From contig JAKPPV010000022.1 of NCBI GenBank assembly GCA_029547145.1, positions 1-64,000 of the forward strand: a stretch of DNA of 64,000 bases, read 5' to 3'. Made by a program: the position numbers and the translations under genes. This document shows, one piece after another, positions 34,396 through 42,248 of this stretch (position 1 is its first letter; the number at the start of each line of letters is the position of its first letter). The DNA comes from Methanobacteriota archaeon (GTDB lineage Archaea; Halobacteriota; Methanomicrobia; Methanomicrobiales; Methanospirillaceae). The notes beneath the pieces are model-generated. The model was not told the origin of the DNA, did no database searches, and worked only from the letters and a program-made list of their open reading frames with translations.

Positions 34396-35477
34396 GATTG
34401 AGAGAGTACGAAGGAAAGCGGATCTTCGCCGAGGCGGGGATCCCTGTGCCGGCGGGGCGCATCGTCCGGTCGGTGGGCGAACTGGGCGACCTCTCTTGCT
34501 TCGGAGAGCGGGTCGTGTTAAAGGCGCAGGTCGATGTTGGCGGGCGTGGAAAGGCCGGCGGGGTCGTGATCTGTCCGGTACATGAGGCGCCTGCACGGGC
34601 GGCCGAACTCTTCGGAAGAACGATCCGGGGACTGCCGGTCACCGAGATCCTGGTGGAGGAGTGCCTCCCGATTGCGCATGAATATTATTGCGCGGTCCTG
34701 GTCGACCGTTCGACCCGCCAGCCGGTCGTCCTCTTCACCGAGGCGGGAGGGGTCGAGATCGAGGAGACGGCCCGGCAGGACCCCGACCGCATCCGCCGGT
34801 TCGATGTCAACCCCCTTCTGACCGAGCTCCCAAGCTTCGCCGTCCGCGACCTGATCGGCCGTGCACCGAAGGCGCTTGGACCCATGGTTTCTGCGCTCTA
34901 CCGGGTGTTCGTCGCGAAGGACGCGCTTCTTGCGGAGATCAATCCGCTCGTCGTCCTGGATGACGGGAGGGTCGTTGCTGCGGATGCGAAGGTGATCATC
35001 GACGACAACGCGCTCGCCCGGCAGGGATTCGAGCAGAACCGGGACCTCACCGAGCGCGAGGCGGAGGCCGAACGGCACGGGTTCAGCTATGTCGAGCTCG
35101 ACGGAGAGATCGGCGTCATCGGGAACGGCGCCGGGCTGACGATGGCGACCCTCGACCTGATCGAGCAGTATGGCCTGCGGGCTGCCAACTTCCTGGACGT
35201 CGGGGGCGGGGCCGATCGGGAACGGGTCGCACACGCGGTCCGGCTGCTTGCCGGCGCACCGGGTGTCCGGGTGATCATCGTGAACCTGCTCGGCGGAATC
35301 ACGCGATGCGACGAAGTGGCACGTGGGATCATCGATGCCGGCATACCGCAGCGGGTGATCGTCCGCATGGCCGGGACGAACGAGGCGGAGGGGCGGGCCC
35401 TGCTCACGGAGCACGGGTACGAGATGTACGACTCCATGGACAGGGCCGTTGCGGCGGCAGCGGAGGCGGGGGCATGA
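34392..35477 (+). CDS. sucC: Succinate--CoA ligase (ADP-forming), beta subunit
   Basis: The 361-residue ATP-grasp subunit that with SucD interconverts succinyl-CoA and succinate plus [35 protein letters not shown] and, in the C-terminal domain, [14 protein letters not shown] and [12 protein letters not shown] are family motifs. It overlaps korC and sucD by four bases each. Confidence 0.94.
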   Translation: MRLREYEGKRIFAEAGIPVPAGRIVRSVGELGDLSCFGERVVLKAQVDVGGRGKAGGVVICPVHEAPARAAELFGRTIRGLPVTEILVEECLPIAHEYYCAVLVDRSTRQPVVLFTEAGGVEIEETARQDPDRIRRFDVNPLLTELPSFAVRDLIGRAPKALGPMVSALYRVFVAKDALLAEINPLVVLDDGRVVAADAKVIIDDNALARQGFEQNRDLTEREAEAERHGFSYVELDGEIGVIGNGAGLTMATLDLIEQYGLRAANFLDVGGGADRERVAHAVRLLAGAPGVRVIIVNLLGGITRCDEVARGIIDAGIPQRVIVRMAGTNEAEGRALLTEHGYEMYDSMDRAVAAAAEAGA

Positions 35478-36340
35478 TTCTCGCGGACCGGAAGACCGGC
35501 GTGATCGTGACCGGTGCGACCGGGCGGCAGGGACTCTTCCACATCCGGCTGATGAACGAGTACGCGCGCGAGGTGGGGGGTGTCGGCGTTGTTGCGGGCG
35601 TCACACCAGGCAAGGGGGGCCAGGAGGTCGTCGGCGTGCCGGTCTACGACAGTATCCGTGCGGCTCTCAGGGAGCACGAGGCGGACGCCTCGGTGATCTT
35701 CGTCCCCGCGGGAGCGGCAGGCGACTCGATCATGGAGTCGGCGGCGAACGGCCTCTCGCTCGCCGTCGCGATCACCGAGCACATCCCGGTCCACGACACG
35801 ATGAGGGCACTCGCCTACGCCCGCCTCTGCGGAACGACGGTGATCGGGCCGAACTGCCCCGGTCTCCTCTCGCCGGGAGAGGCAAAGCTCGGGATCATGC
35901 CGGCCCAGCTCGCGATGCCGGGGCCCGTCGGGGTCGTCTCCCGGTCCGGTACGCTCACCTACGAGATCGTGGACGAGCTGACCCGGGCGGGGATCGGACA
36001 GTCGACGGTGGTCGGGATCGGCGGTGACCCGGTGATCGGGTCCACATTCTCGGAGATCCTTGCGCGGTTCGAGAAGGACCCGCAGACGAAGGCGGTCGTG
36101 CTGGTAGGCGAGGTCGGCGGCGCCCTCGAGCAGGAGGGGGCAGCTTCCACCTCTCTTCCGCTCGTCGCCTACGTCGCCGGCGTATCAGCCCCGCCGGACA
36201 AGCGGATGGGTCATGCCGGTGCGATCGTCGAGGGGGGCGAGGGAGACGCACGTTCCAAGATACAAGCGCTCGAGGCGATGGGAGTGACGGTCGCCTCGCG
36301 CCCCTCCGAGATCCCGGGCCTGATCCGCAGCCTCCTATGA
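35474..36340 (+). CDS. sucD: Succinate--CoA ligase (ADP-forming), alpha subunit
   Basis: The 288-residue CoA-binding subunit. The Rossmann start is [30 protein letters not shown] and [11 protein letters not shown] follow. The phospho-histidine is H247 in [12 protein letters not shown]. It overlaps sucC and the diadenylate cyclase gene by four bases each, so all three are likely co-translated. Confidence 0.95.
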   Translation: MILADRKTGVIVTGATGRQGLFHIRLMNEYAREVGGVGVVAGVTPGKGGQEVVGVPVYDSIRAALREHEADASVIFVPAGAAGDSIMESAANGLSLAVAITEHIPVHDTMRALAYARLCGTTVIGPNCPGLLSPGEAKLGIMPAQLAMPGPVGVVSRSGTLTYEIVDELTRAGIGQSTVVGIGGDPVIGSTFSEILARFEKDPQTKAVVLVGEVGGALEQEGAASTSLPLVAYVAGVSAPPDKRMGHAGAIVEGGEGDARSKIQALEAMGVTVASRPSEIPGLIRSLL

Positions 36341-37143
36341 ACTGGGACCGGCAGATCGTCGAGGCGGGAATCGGGCTCGCGACGGCGATCGGTGCGCGGG
36401 CACTGATCACGTTCGTCGCAGATGTCCCCTGCGGTCCGTTCCCGATACCCGTCCTGAGCGCCGGGGAGCTTCCGCTCGGCCCGGGCGCCTCCACGCTGGA
36501 GGGGCTGCGCGATGTCCTCCTCGAGCGACTCGCGAAGGCGGCGGGAGCGATCGCCCTGGAAGACGAGGCGGAAGGTCCGGTCATCGGAGTCTTCCCGGAG
36601 GGCCTGGTGGTCCTCGACCTTGAAGGGATACGGTCTCGGTTCGACCTCGCCCAGTTCGACTCGGTGGCCCCACGTGGCGTGATGGCCGCCGCACTCCGCC
36701 TCGCGCTCGAGATCGGGCGGGAGGGTCGGGAGGGCAAGGCGATCGGGACGGCCTTCATCATCGGCGAGGGCGATGCGATCCTCGCCGTGTCGCACCAGCT
36801 GATCCTGAACCCGTACCTGGGCCATCCACCGGAGGTGACCACCATCCTCTCGCGCGAGAACTGGGAGTCGGTCAAGGAGTTCGCACAGCTCGACGGGATG
36901 TTCGTGGTGGACCGTTCCGGAGCCGTGATTGCGGCCGGGAGATACCTCGATGTCGACTCGAAGTCCGTCTCCCTGCCGAGCGGACTCGGTGGACGGCACC
37001 GTGCCGCCGCAGCGATCACTACGCTCCTCCCGGTCGTCGCCGTGATCATCTCCGAGAGCGGCGGCACGGTCCGCGTCTTCCACGAAGGTAGGTGCCGGAT
37101 CGAGATCCGCCCCGATCTCGGGTCAATCCGGGGCTGTACATGA
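36337..37143 (+). CDS. dacZ: Diadenylate cyclase (DacZ-like, DisA_N domain)
   Basis: A 268-residue soluble protein predicted to make cyclic di-AMP from ATP. An N-terminal ~125-residue archaeal domain precedes the DisA_N domain (~130-260). The catalytic region reads QLDGMFVVDRSG (D186-G187-M188) and the second motif is GGRHRAAAAIT with RHR at 220-222. The usual first motif is DGA; here Ala is Met, while the catalytic Asp is kept. It is tied by ATGA overlaps to sucD before and a DUF362 gene after, an uncommon setting for a nucleotide-messenger gene. Family assignment is firm, activity is inference. Confidence 0.85.
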   Translation: MNWDRQIVEAGIGLATAIGARALITFVADVPCGPFPIPVLSAGELPLGPGASTLEGLRDVLLERLAKAAGAIALEDEAEGPVIGVFPEGLVVLDLEGIRSRFDLAQFDSVAPRGVMAAALRLALEIGREGREGKAIGTAFIIGEGDAILAVSHQLILNPYLGHPPEVTTILSRENWESVKEFAQLDGMFVVDRSGAVIAAGRYLDVDSKSVSLPSGLGGRHRAAAAITTLLPVVAVIISESGGTVRVFHEGRCRIEIRPDLGSIRGCT

Positions 37144-38279
37144 AACGCCGGGTCTCGATCGCGCACTGCCCCGACTACGAACCCGCGCGCGTTATGGAGG
37201 CCCTCTGCGCCGGTCTGGCTCCCTTCGGCGGGATTGCCGCCTTCATCCGGCGTGGTTCCCGCGTCCTAGTCAAACCGAACCTCCTTGCGAGCCGCCCCCC
37301 CGAAATGGCCGTGACGACCCATCCCGCCGTCGTCAGGGCGGTGATCGGTGCGGTACAATCGACGGGGGCAGAGGTCCTGGTCGGCGATTCGCCGGGGGGA
37401 AGAAACACTCCCGGGCGGTACGCAGCGCTACTCCGCACCACCGGCATTCAAGCAGTCCTTGATGAGTGTGGGTGTGAACCGGTCTACTTCGATGGAGAGT
37501 CGGTCGAGCTCCCTGCCCATGACGGCAGGGTCTACCGCCGGTTCCGGATCGCGCGGGCCGTCGCCGAGGCGGATGCAGTGGTCTCGCTCCCGAAGTGCAA
37601 GACCCACCAGCTCACACTCTGCACCGGGGCCGTCAAGAACTGTTACGGGTTCATCCCGGGCATCGCGAAGGCCGAGTACCACCTGCATGCGGGGATGGAA
37701 CCTGCGCGGTTCGCATCACTCCTGCTTGATCTTTACCAGGTTCGCCCCCCGGTCCTCTCGGTGATGGACGCGATCATCGGGATGGAGGGGAACGGACCCT
37801 CGAACGGACGTCCCCGCACGCTCGGGCTCCTCATCGCGAGCCCCCACGCGCCTGACCTCGATTTCGTGCAGTCCGTGCTCATGGGGTTCGACCCGCTGGC
37901 CGTTCCCACCGTGAGGGAGGCGAAGAACCGGGGGATCGGGCCGGGGACGATCGGAGAGATCGAGCTGCTCGGCGTCTCGCCCGCCTCTCTCCCGGTATCG
38001 GACTTCGAGCCCCCTTCGGCCCACATCGCCTCCCGGGTGCCGGTCCCTCTCATCCGCTCGGCACGCCGGTTCCTCTCCCTCCGACCGCGGATCTCCGTGG
38101 AACGGTGCCAGGGATGCGGCGCCTGTGCCGAGAGCTGCCCTCCGGGCGCGATCGATCTCTCCGTAGGGGTCCCCCGTATCCGTTACCAGGACTGTATCCG
38201 ATGCTTCTGCTGCCAGGAACTCTGCCCCGCGGACGCGATCGTGCTCGAGCGTCCACTCCTCCGACGCCTGATCGGGTAG
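37140..38279 (+). CDS. DUF362 domain protein with two [4Fe-4S] ferredoxin clusters
   Basis: A 379-residue protein. Residues ~1-300 are DUF362 (VLVKPNLLASRPPEM, HPAVVRAVI, VGDSPGG, SLPKCKTHQLTLCTGAVKN). The C terminus holds two cluster motifs, CQGCGACAESCPPGAI and CIRCFCCQELCPADAI. Such proteins are likely iron-sulfur oxidoreductases; no reaction is known to me for this group. ATGA overlap with dacZ makes it the last gene of the chain that began at korD. It may take electrons from the ferredoxin pool used by Kor (inference). Confidence 0.85.
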   Translation: MKRRVSIAHCPDYEPARVMEALCAGLAPFGGIAAFIRRGSRVLVKPNLLASRPPEMAVTTHPAVVRAVIGAVQSTGAEVLVGDSPGGRNTPGRYAALLRTTGIQAVLDECGCEPVYFDGESVELPAHDGRVYRRFRIARAVAEADAVVSLPKCKTHQLTLCTGAVKNCYGFIPGIAKAEYHLHAGMEPARFASLLLDLYQVRPPVLSVMDAIIGMEGNGPSNGRPRTLGLLIASPHAPDLDFVQSVLMGFDPLAVPTVREAKNRGIGPGTIGEIELLGVSPASLPVSDFEPPSAHIASRVPVPLIRSARRFLSLRPRISVERCQGCGACAESCPPGAIDLSVGVPRIRYQDCIRCFCCQELCPADAIVLERPLLRRLIG

Positions 38280-38310
38280 CACTATCAGCTCTCGCGTCCC
38301 ACGAGGAGGC

Positions 38311-38787
38311 ATGGGACGCGGGTATCTGCATGGGTATCTTCTCCTCGTTCTGATCGCCGCGGTGCTCCTGGTGGCGGGATGTCTTGACTCTACGCCCGCC
38401 CGGCAGGAGCTCGGCGATGTCACGGGCCTGTGGTTGAAGAACTCGGGTGAACCCGATATCCTGCTGAATCTCTCGGAGAATGGCTCAGCCGAGCTCCGAT
38501 TCCTCCTTGACCTCGGGATCGCGAGGACGGTGCAGGTCCGGAACGGGACGTGGGCACCGACCGGCGGAAACCGGCTGAACCTCAGTTATATCGCACCGCT
38601 CACCAACGGGACGCGGGTACTTTCGCTCGAAAGGGACGGGGATCGTCTCCGGCTGGTACGGGTCTGGAACGCTACGGGCGAGCTCGGGGAGGAGACGAAC
38701 CTGAGTTTCCGGCGCTTTGTCGGGGATCCGGGCCGGCAGTTTTACGTGGGGATCGAGAACCCGATCGCCTCCCGCCTTCCGACCTGA
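38311..38787 (+). CDS. Small lipoprotein of unknown function
   Basis: A 158-residue lipoprotein: a basic-hydrophobic signal and the lipobox LLVAGC with Cys24. The mature part is beta-rich (GLWLKNSGEPDILLNLSE, GTWAPTGGNRLNLSY), resembling small lipocalin-like or copper-resistance-like barrels by eye, but I cannot assign a family. Several NxS/T sites suit N-glycosylation outside the cell. Confidence 0.6.
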   Translation: MGRGYLHGYLLLVLIAAVLLVAGCLDSTPARQELGDVTGLWLKNSGEPDILLNLSENGSAELRFLLDLGIARTVQVRNGTWAPTGGNRLNLSYIAPLTNGTRVLSLERDGDRLRLVRVWNATGELGEETNLSFRRFVGDPGRQFYVGIENPIASRLPT

Positions 38788-38834
38788 GCCTTTATCTGGC
38801 GGTGAGTCAACCTCCTGCCCTGAGGCGGGGCCCC

Positions 38835-39242
38835 ATGACTGGAGATGATACAAACGCCGGACCTGTCGTCGAGTTGACCGACGGGAACTTCGAACGCGAG
38901 GTGGAGAAGAGCGAGCGGCCCGTGGTCGTGATCTTCTTCTCCCATGCGTGCCCCCACTGCGCGACGATCATGCCCGCGTTCCTGGAGATCGCCCGGGAGT
39001 TCGGCGGACGGGTCCGTTTCGGCCGGCTCGATGTGGTCTCGAACCCCTGGACGATCGAGCGGTTTGCGATCCGTTCCACCCCGACCTTCATCTTCTTCTG
39101 CAGCGGACGACCCCTGCGGGAACTGGTTGGGGCGGTGCTGCCGTCCGTCATCAAAAAGCAGGTCGAGGAGTTCGAACGCGACGGCCCGGAGTGCGCGAGG
39201 CTGTCGAGCGAGATCCGCTACGACATCTCGGGATACGGCTGA
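38835..39242 (+). CDS. Thioredoxin-fold protein with CPHC active site
   Basis: A 135-residue thioredoxin. The active site FFSHACPHCATIMPAF has CPHC, the dipeptide of DsbA rather than the CGPC of classical thioredoxin, suggesting a more oxidising enzyme. The cis-Pro loop is RSTPTFIFF. No signal peptide is visible, so it is probably cytoplasmic. It follows the lipoprotein gene closely on the same strand. Confidence 0.85.
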   Translation: MTGDDTNAGPVVELTDGNFEREVEKSERPVVVIFFSHACPHCATIMPAFLEIAREFGGRVRFGRLDVVSNPWTIERFAIRSTPTFIFFCSGRPLRELVGAVLPSVIKKQVEEFERDGPECARLSSEIRYDISGYG

Positions 39243-39287
39243 AGGAAGCCCCAATGCTTATCTCTTCGCAGCGGGCACAGAGGATGC

Positions 39288-40205
39288 ATGGTGGGTCGGC
39301 GGGCACTCGTGATCGGACTCGTCGTGCTGCTCATCGCGAGTGGCTGCATCGGTGGTCCTGCCCCGAACTCGGACGTGAGAGAACGACAGCTCCTGGAGCG
39401 GGTGAACGCACTGGAAGAGGAGAACGCCGGTCTCCGGGAGATGCTCGAGCAGGAGAACCTGTCGATCCGTTCATACGAGAACCAGCTCGCGTTCTACCGG
39501 TCCCAGCTCGGTGAGGCGGTCTGCACCCTGCCAGGCCTCAATGGCACCTCGCTCTCCGGTTCAGCCTCGCTCGACGCACCGGCAGTGATGCAGCGACGGG
39601 TCTACGAACGGGACGGTCCGTTCATCTCCGAACGGATTGAGCAGGAGGGGACCCTGATCAACATCTCGGTCGAGATCGGGCCCGGGCGAGGACGGGTGCT
39701 GGTCCACACGACGCCATTGATGGGTGAGGTCTTCCAGGACGCGGCGAACACCGCGGTCTTCGTCGCGCAGGCGCGGACCGGGAGGGATCTCTCCCGTTCT
39801 GACGTGATCGTCTCGATCGTCGCCGACGAGGAGGTGCCCGCCGTGAACGGGGGGTCGGCAGGGGCCCTCATGACCCTGCTGATGATCTCGGCGATCGAGG
39901 GGTCGCCGGTGAGGTCCGACGTGACGCTCACAGGAACGATCGACCAGACGGGACGAATCGGGGCGATCGGTGGGGTGCTGGAGAAGGCAGAAGCGGCGAA
40001 GAAGAAGGGAAAGACACTCTTTATGCTCCCCCGCGAGAACAGCCAGCTGATCCGCTATGCCGAGCGGACCCGTGATTATTACGGCTACACCATCATTCAG
40101 CGGGTGCCCGAAGAGGTCGATGCGAAGCAGTTCATTGAGTCCGAGATCGGGATCAGGACCGAGTACGTCGACAGTATCGAGGACGCGCTCCGCCTCGCCC
40201 GGTAG
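39288..40205 (+). CDS. Lipoprotein with a Lon-type (S16) protease domain, no ATPase
   Basis: A 305-residue lipoprotein; the lipobox LIASGC puts the lipid on Cys20. Residues ~30-75 are a coiled coil (LLERVNALEEENAGLREML). The rest is a Lon proteolytic domain: the nucleophile Ser190 in NGGSAGALMTL and the general base Lys233 in GGVLEKAEAAKKKG, 43 residues apart as in E. coli Lon (679 and 722). GTIDQTGRIGAIGGV is the conserved strand between. There is no AAA+ module, and the domain would lie outside the membrane, so it would work without ATP. Substrate unknown. Confidence 0.85.
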   Translation: MVGRRALVIGLVVLLIASGCIGGPAPNSDVRERQLLERVNALEEENAGLREMLEQENLSIRSYENQLAFYRSQLGEAVCTLPGLNGTSLSGSASLDAPAVMQRRVYERDGPFISERIEQEGTLINISVEIGPGRGRVLVHTTPLMGEVFQDAANTAVFVAQARTGRDLSRSDVIVSIVADEEVPAVNGGSAGALMTLLMISAIEGSPVRSDVTLTGTIDQTGRIGAIGGVLEKAEAAKKKGKTLFMLPRENSQLIRYAERTRDYYGYTIIQRVPEEVDAKQFIESEIGIRTEYVDSIEDALRLAR

Positions 40206-40207
40206 AA

Positions 40208-40216
40208 CTTTTTTCG
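40208..40216 (+). terminator. Probable T-tract terminator
   Basis: A run of six T (ACTTTTTTCG) directly after the stop of the Lon-like gene, as expected for archaeal intrinsic termination. A second T-rich patch follows at about 40236. Confidence 0.45.
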
Positions 40217-40311
40217 CCCCCGGCGTCACCCGCAGACTTTTCTTTTCTCGTCGCGTAACGCTGAACGATGAATTCGGATGATCACCCCCGGAACGGTATC
40301 GGGAGGGTCCG

Positions 40312-40830
40312 ATGAGCCCGAAGGACCTCGAGCGTATCCCCGAATCCGCGCGATGGATGGTCTGCTCCCGTCTCCTCGCAAAGCTGCCGCTCCTCTACGA
40401 CATCGTCTACCGGCCGGTCGTCGGGACGACATACACCGGGCTCGAGCACGAGATCTGGATCGAGATCGCCCGTGAGGCCCGTGACCTCGCCGACGCATTC
40501 CACCTGCCCCGGAAGACCCCCGCTGAACTGGCGGGTACCCTTGCGACCCTTTCCTGGGCCATCTTCGGGCGAGACTTCCAGTTCGACCGGGTGAACGATA
40601 CGGGAAAGACCGCCGCCCTCCAGATCCGCCGCTGTCCGTTCATCGAGGAGGCCGACCTCGTCGAGATCGACCACGGGTATCTTCCCGATCGGTGCCTCGC
40701 GTTCATGATCCCCCTCGTCGAGATGCTGAACCCTGCGTATACGCTCCGGTTCGTCCGGGCTGCCTGCACGGGAGACCGGGCCTGCGAGCTTCGCGTGCTC
40801 CCCCGGGAGCAGGCCGAAGACGAAGAGTAG
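40312..40830 (+). CDS. L-2-amino-thiazoline-4-carboxylic acid hydrolase-like protein
   Basis: A 172-residue soluble protein. The C-terminal half has the pattern of the ATC-hydrolase-like family: RRCPFIEEADLVEID, then LVEMLNPAY and a closing ACTGDRACELRVL. In archaea such domains often act as ligand sensors rather than enzymes. The assignment rests on pattern only. Convergent with the next gene two bases away. Confidence 0.5.
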   Translation: MSPKDLERIPESARWMVCSRLLAKLPLLYDIVYRPVVGTTYTGLEHEIWIEIAREARDLADAFHLPRKTPAELAGTLATLSWAIFGRDFQFDRVNDTGKTAALQIRRCPFIEEADLVEIDHGYLPDRCLAFMIPLVEMLNPAYTLRFVRAACTGDRACELRVLPREQAEDEE

Positions 40831-40832
40831 TC

Positions 40833-41255
40833 CTATTTAGCCGAGGGCCAGGATTCGCCCTGGCTCTGCTCCTGGCAGGGTATCGAGAGGTGGAGCTGGG
40901 CGAGACGCCAGACCCCATCGTAGTGTCTGAGCACCGCGGTGAACCGTCCCTCCATCTCTCCTTCACCGTTCCCGGTGATGAAAGAGAACCTGCATCCCCC
41001 CATGACCCAGGCGGTGGAGCCCTCGACCGTGCACCGGCGGTCCGAGAAGCAGATCGTGGCGGATTCAGTCTGGGCGAAGTCGCGTTCGACAGCCCGCCGG
41101 AACTCGTCCGCGTTCCTGATGACTTCGTCGGGACCGGTCCCGTATCCCTGGAAGTCAGGTTCGACGAGGGAGACGACACCGTCGAGGTCACGGCGGGTGT
41201 AGAGGACGGTATAACTGTCGAGGGTGCGGTTGATCGCGATGCACTCCGGATCCAT
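40833..41255 (-). CDS. SnoaL/NTF2-like domain protein
   Basis: A 140-residue protein with the cone-shaped NTF2-like fold: an N-terminal helix (AINRTLDSYTVLYTRRDLDG), VSLVEPDFQGYGTG, then strands such as AWVMGGCRFSFIT and GRFTAVLRHYDGVWRLAQLHLS. These proteins are isomerases or hydrolases or unknown; nothing points to a substrate. I use the ATG at 41255; the frame extends upstream without protein-like sequence. Confidence 0.7.
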   Translation of the reverse strand: MDPECIAINRTLDSYTVLYTRRDLDGVVSLVEPDFQGYGTGPDEVIRNADEFRRAVERDFAQTESATICFSDRRCTVEGSTAWVMGGCRFSFITGNGEGEMEGRFTAVLRHYDGVWRLAQLHLSIPCQEQSQGESWPSAK

Positions 41256-41911
41256 CGGAACCGTATCGGCAGGGCGGTGGTTCAACCTGCCGGTTTGCAT
41301 CCTGCGCAGGTTCGGCCCCGCAGTATGCTCCCGCAGTCTCGATGGGGGGGGGGGGCGACGATCGACGAATACGACCTCCTGCTCCGGTGCGGGCTCATCA
41401 TCCCGTTGACGGGCATGCAGGGCGGAGATCGTGGTATCGGACATCGGATCCTGACGGTGGCGTGGTGACGGAGGCAGCCAGAAGGACGAACGACGCCTCA
41501 TGGCTTCATTTCCCCCGGGCGGAGTGACACCTCGCATGAGGTCAGGCACGGACTCCCGGGGTCTGACTCGAGGGCCCTCAAGACGCCTCCGGTTGCCGCC
41601 GCATCCGGGAGATACGATCCTCGACGACTACCGCCGCCGCACCGGTCTCCCCTCGAGTTGTCAGCCCTCGGTGAGAGGCTCGCCGACGGCACGGTCCCGA
41701 TGGTCGGATCGAACGACTGCCTGCACGGGGGAGGATTCATGAACGGTCTTTCCCTCACCACGCTCTCGTACGGCGGCGTCGTCTTCGAGTACGGTGCCTT
41801 CAATGGACGGGAGGCGCGGGTGGGTTCCCGAGGCGGAGGGGTTCGGACGCCTTCGGCCGGTCGGCAGGATAATATGCCGGGAGGTCACTCTTGACTACTC
41901 GAGGATACGGC
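41256..41911. other. Long intergenic region with a G12 tract
   Basis: About 650 bases with no convincing gene. Translations of the open frames here are Arg/Pro/Ser rich and show no domain. A run of 12 G at 41344-41355 is the main landmark. Confidence 0.5.
41344..41355. repeat. Homopolymer of 12 G
   Basis: Twelve consecutive G, same length as the tract at 7485-7496, within a non-coding region about 90 bases upstream of the start of the minus-strand SnoaL-like gene. Confidence 0.95.
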
Positions 41912-42178
41912 ATGGACGTCTCCTACAACCCCGTCGTCGTGGTCAACCTGGTACTCGCGACGGTGATCATGCTCCTGGGATACTGGGGGTACAGGAAGAG
42001 CGGACGGATCACCGAGGCACTGGTGGGAGGGGCCTTCGGGCTGTTCGCCCTCTCCCATCTGCTCAACCTGCTCGGAATCGCTACCAGCGACCTTCTGATC
42101 ATCACACTCAGGACCACCGCCTACCTGGTCGTGATCTATGCCCTGCTCCGCGTCGCCTCCGGTCATACCTACGGATGA
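41912..42178 (+). CDS. Small three-helix membrane protein
   Basis: An 88-residue hydrophobic protein with three predicted helices (VVNLVLATVIMLLGYWGY, GGAFGLFALSHLLNLLG, TTAYLVVIYALLRVA). GAGGATACGG precedes the ATG. I do not recognise the family; such proteins are frequent beside signalling genes in Methanomicrobiales. The next gene has its own promoter. Confidence 0.6.
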   Translation: MDVSYNPVVVVNLVLATVIMLLGYWGYRKSGRITEALVGGAFGLFALSHLLNLLGIATSDLLIITLRTTAYLVVIYALLRVASGHTYG

Positions 42179-42202
42179 ACCCCGCAACGACCGTTCATAA
42201 TC

Positions 42203-42209
42203 CTTTTAT
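42203..42209 (+). promoter_or_regulatory. TATA-like box before the acyl-CoA synthetase gene
   Basis: CTTTTAT about 40 bases upstream of the ATG at 42249, with a GAGGTCG Shine-Dalgarno near 42236. Confidence 0.45.
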
Positions 42210-42248
42210 CCCCTCGCAGGTCTCCTGATTCAGGTAGAGGTCGCCGCA

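Noticed and set aside
35955-37166. Minus-strand frame of 403 codons
   Set aside because: Antisense to sucD and dacZ, low-complexity Arg/Ser/Pro.
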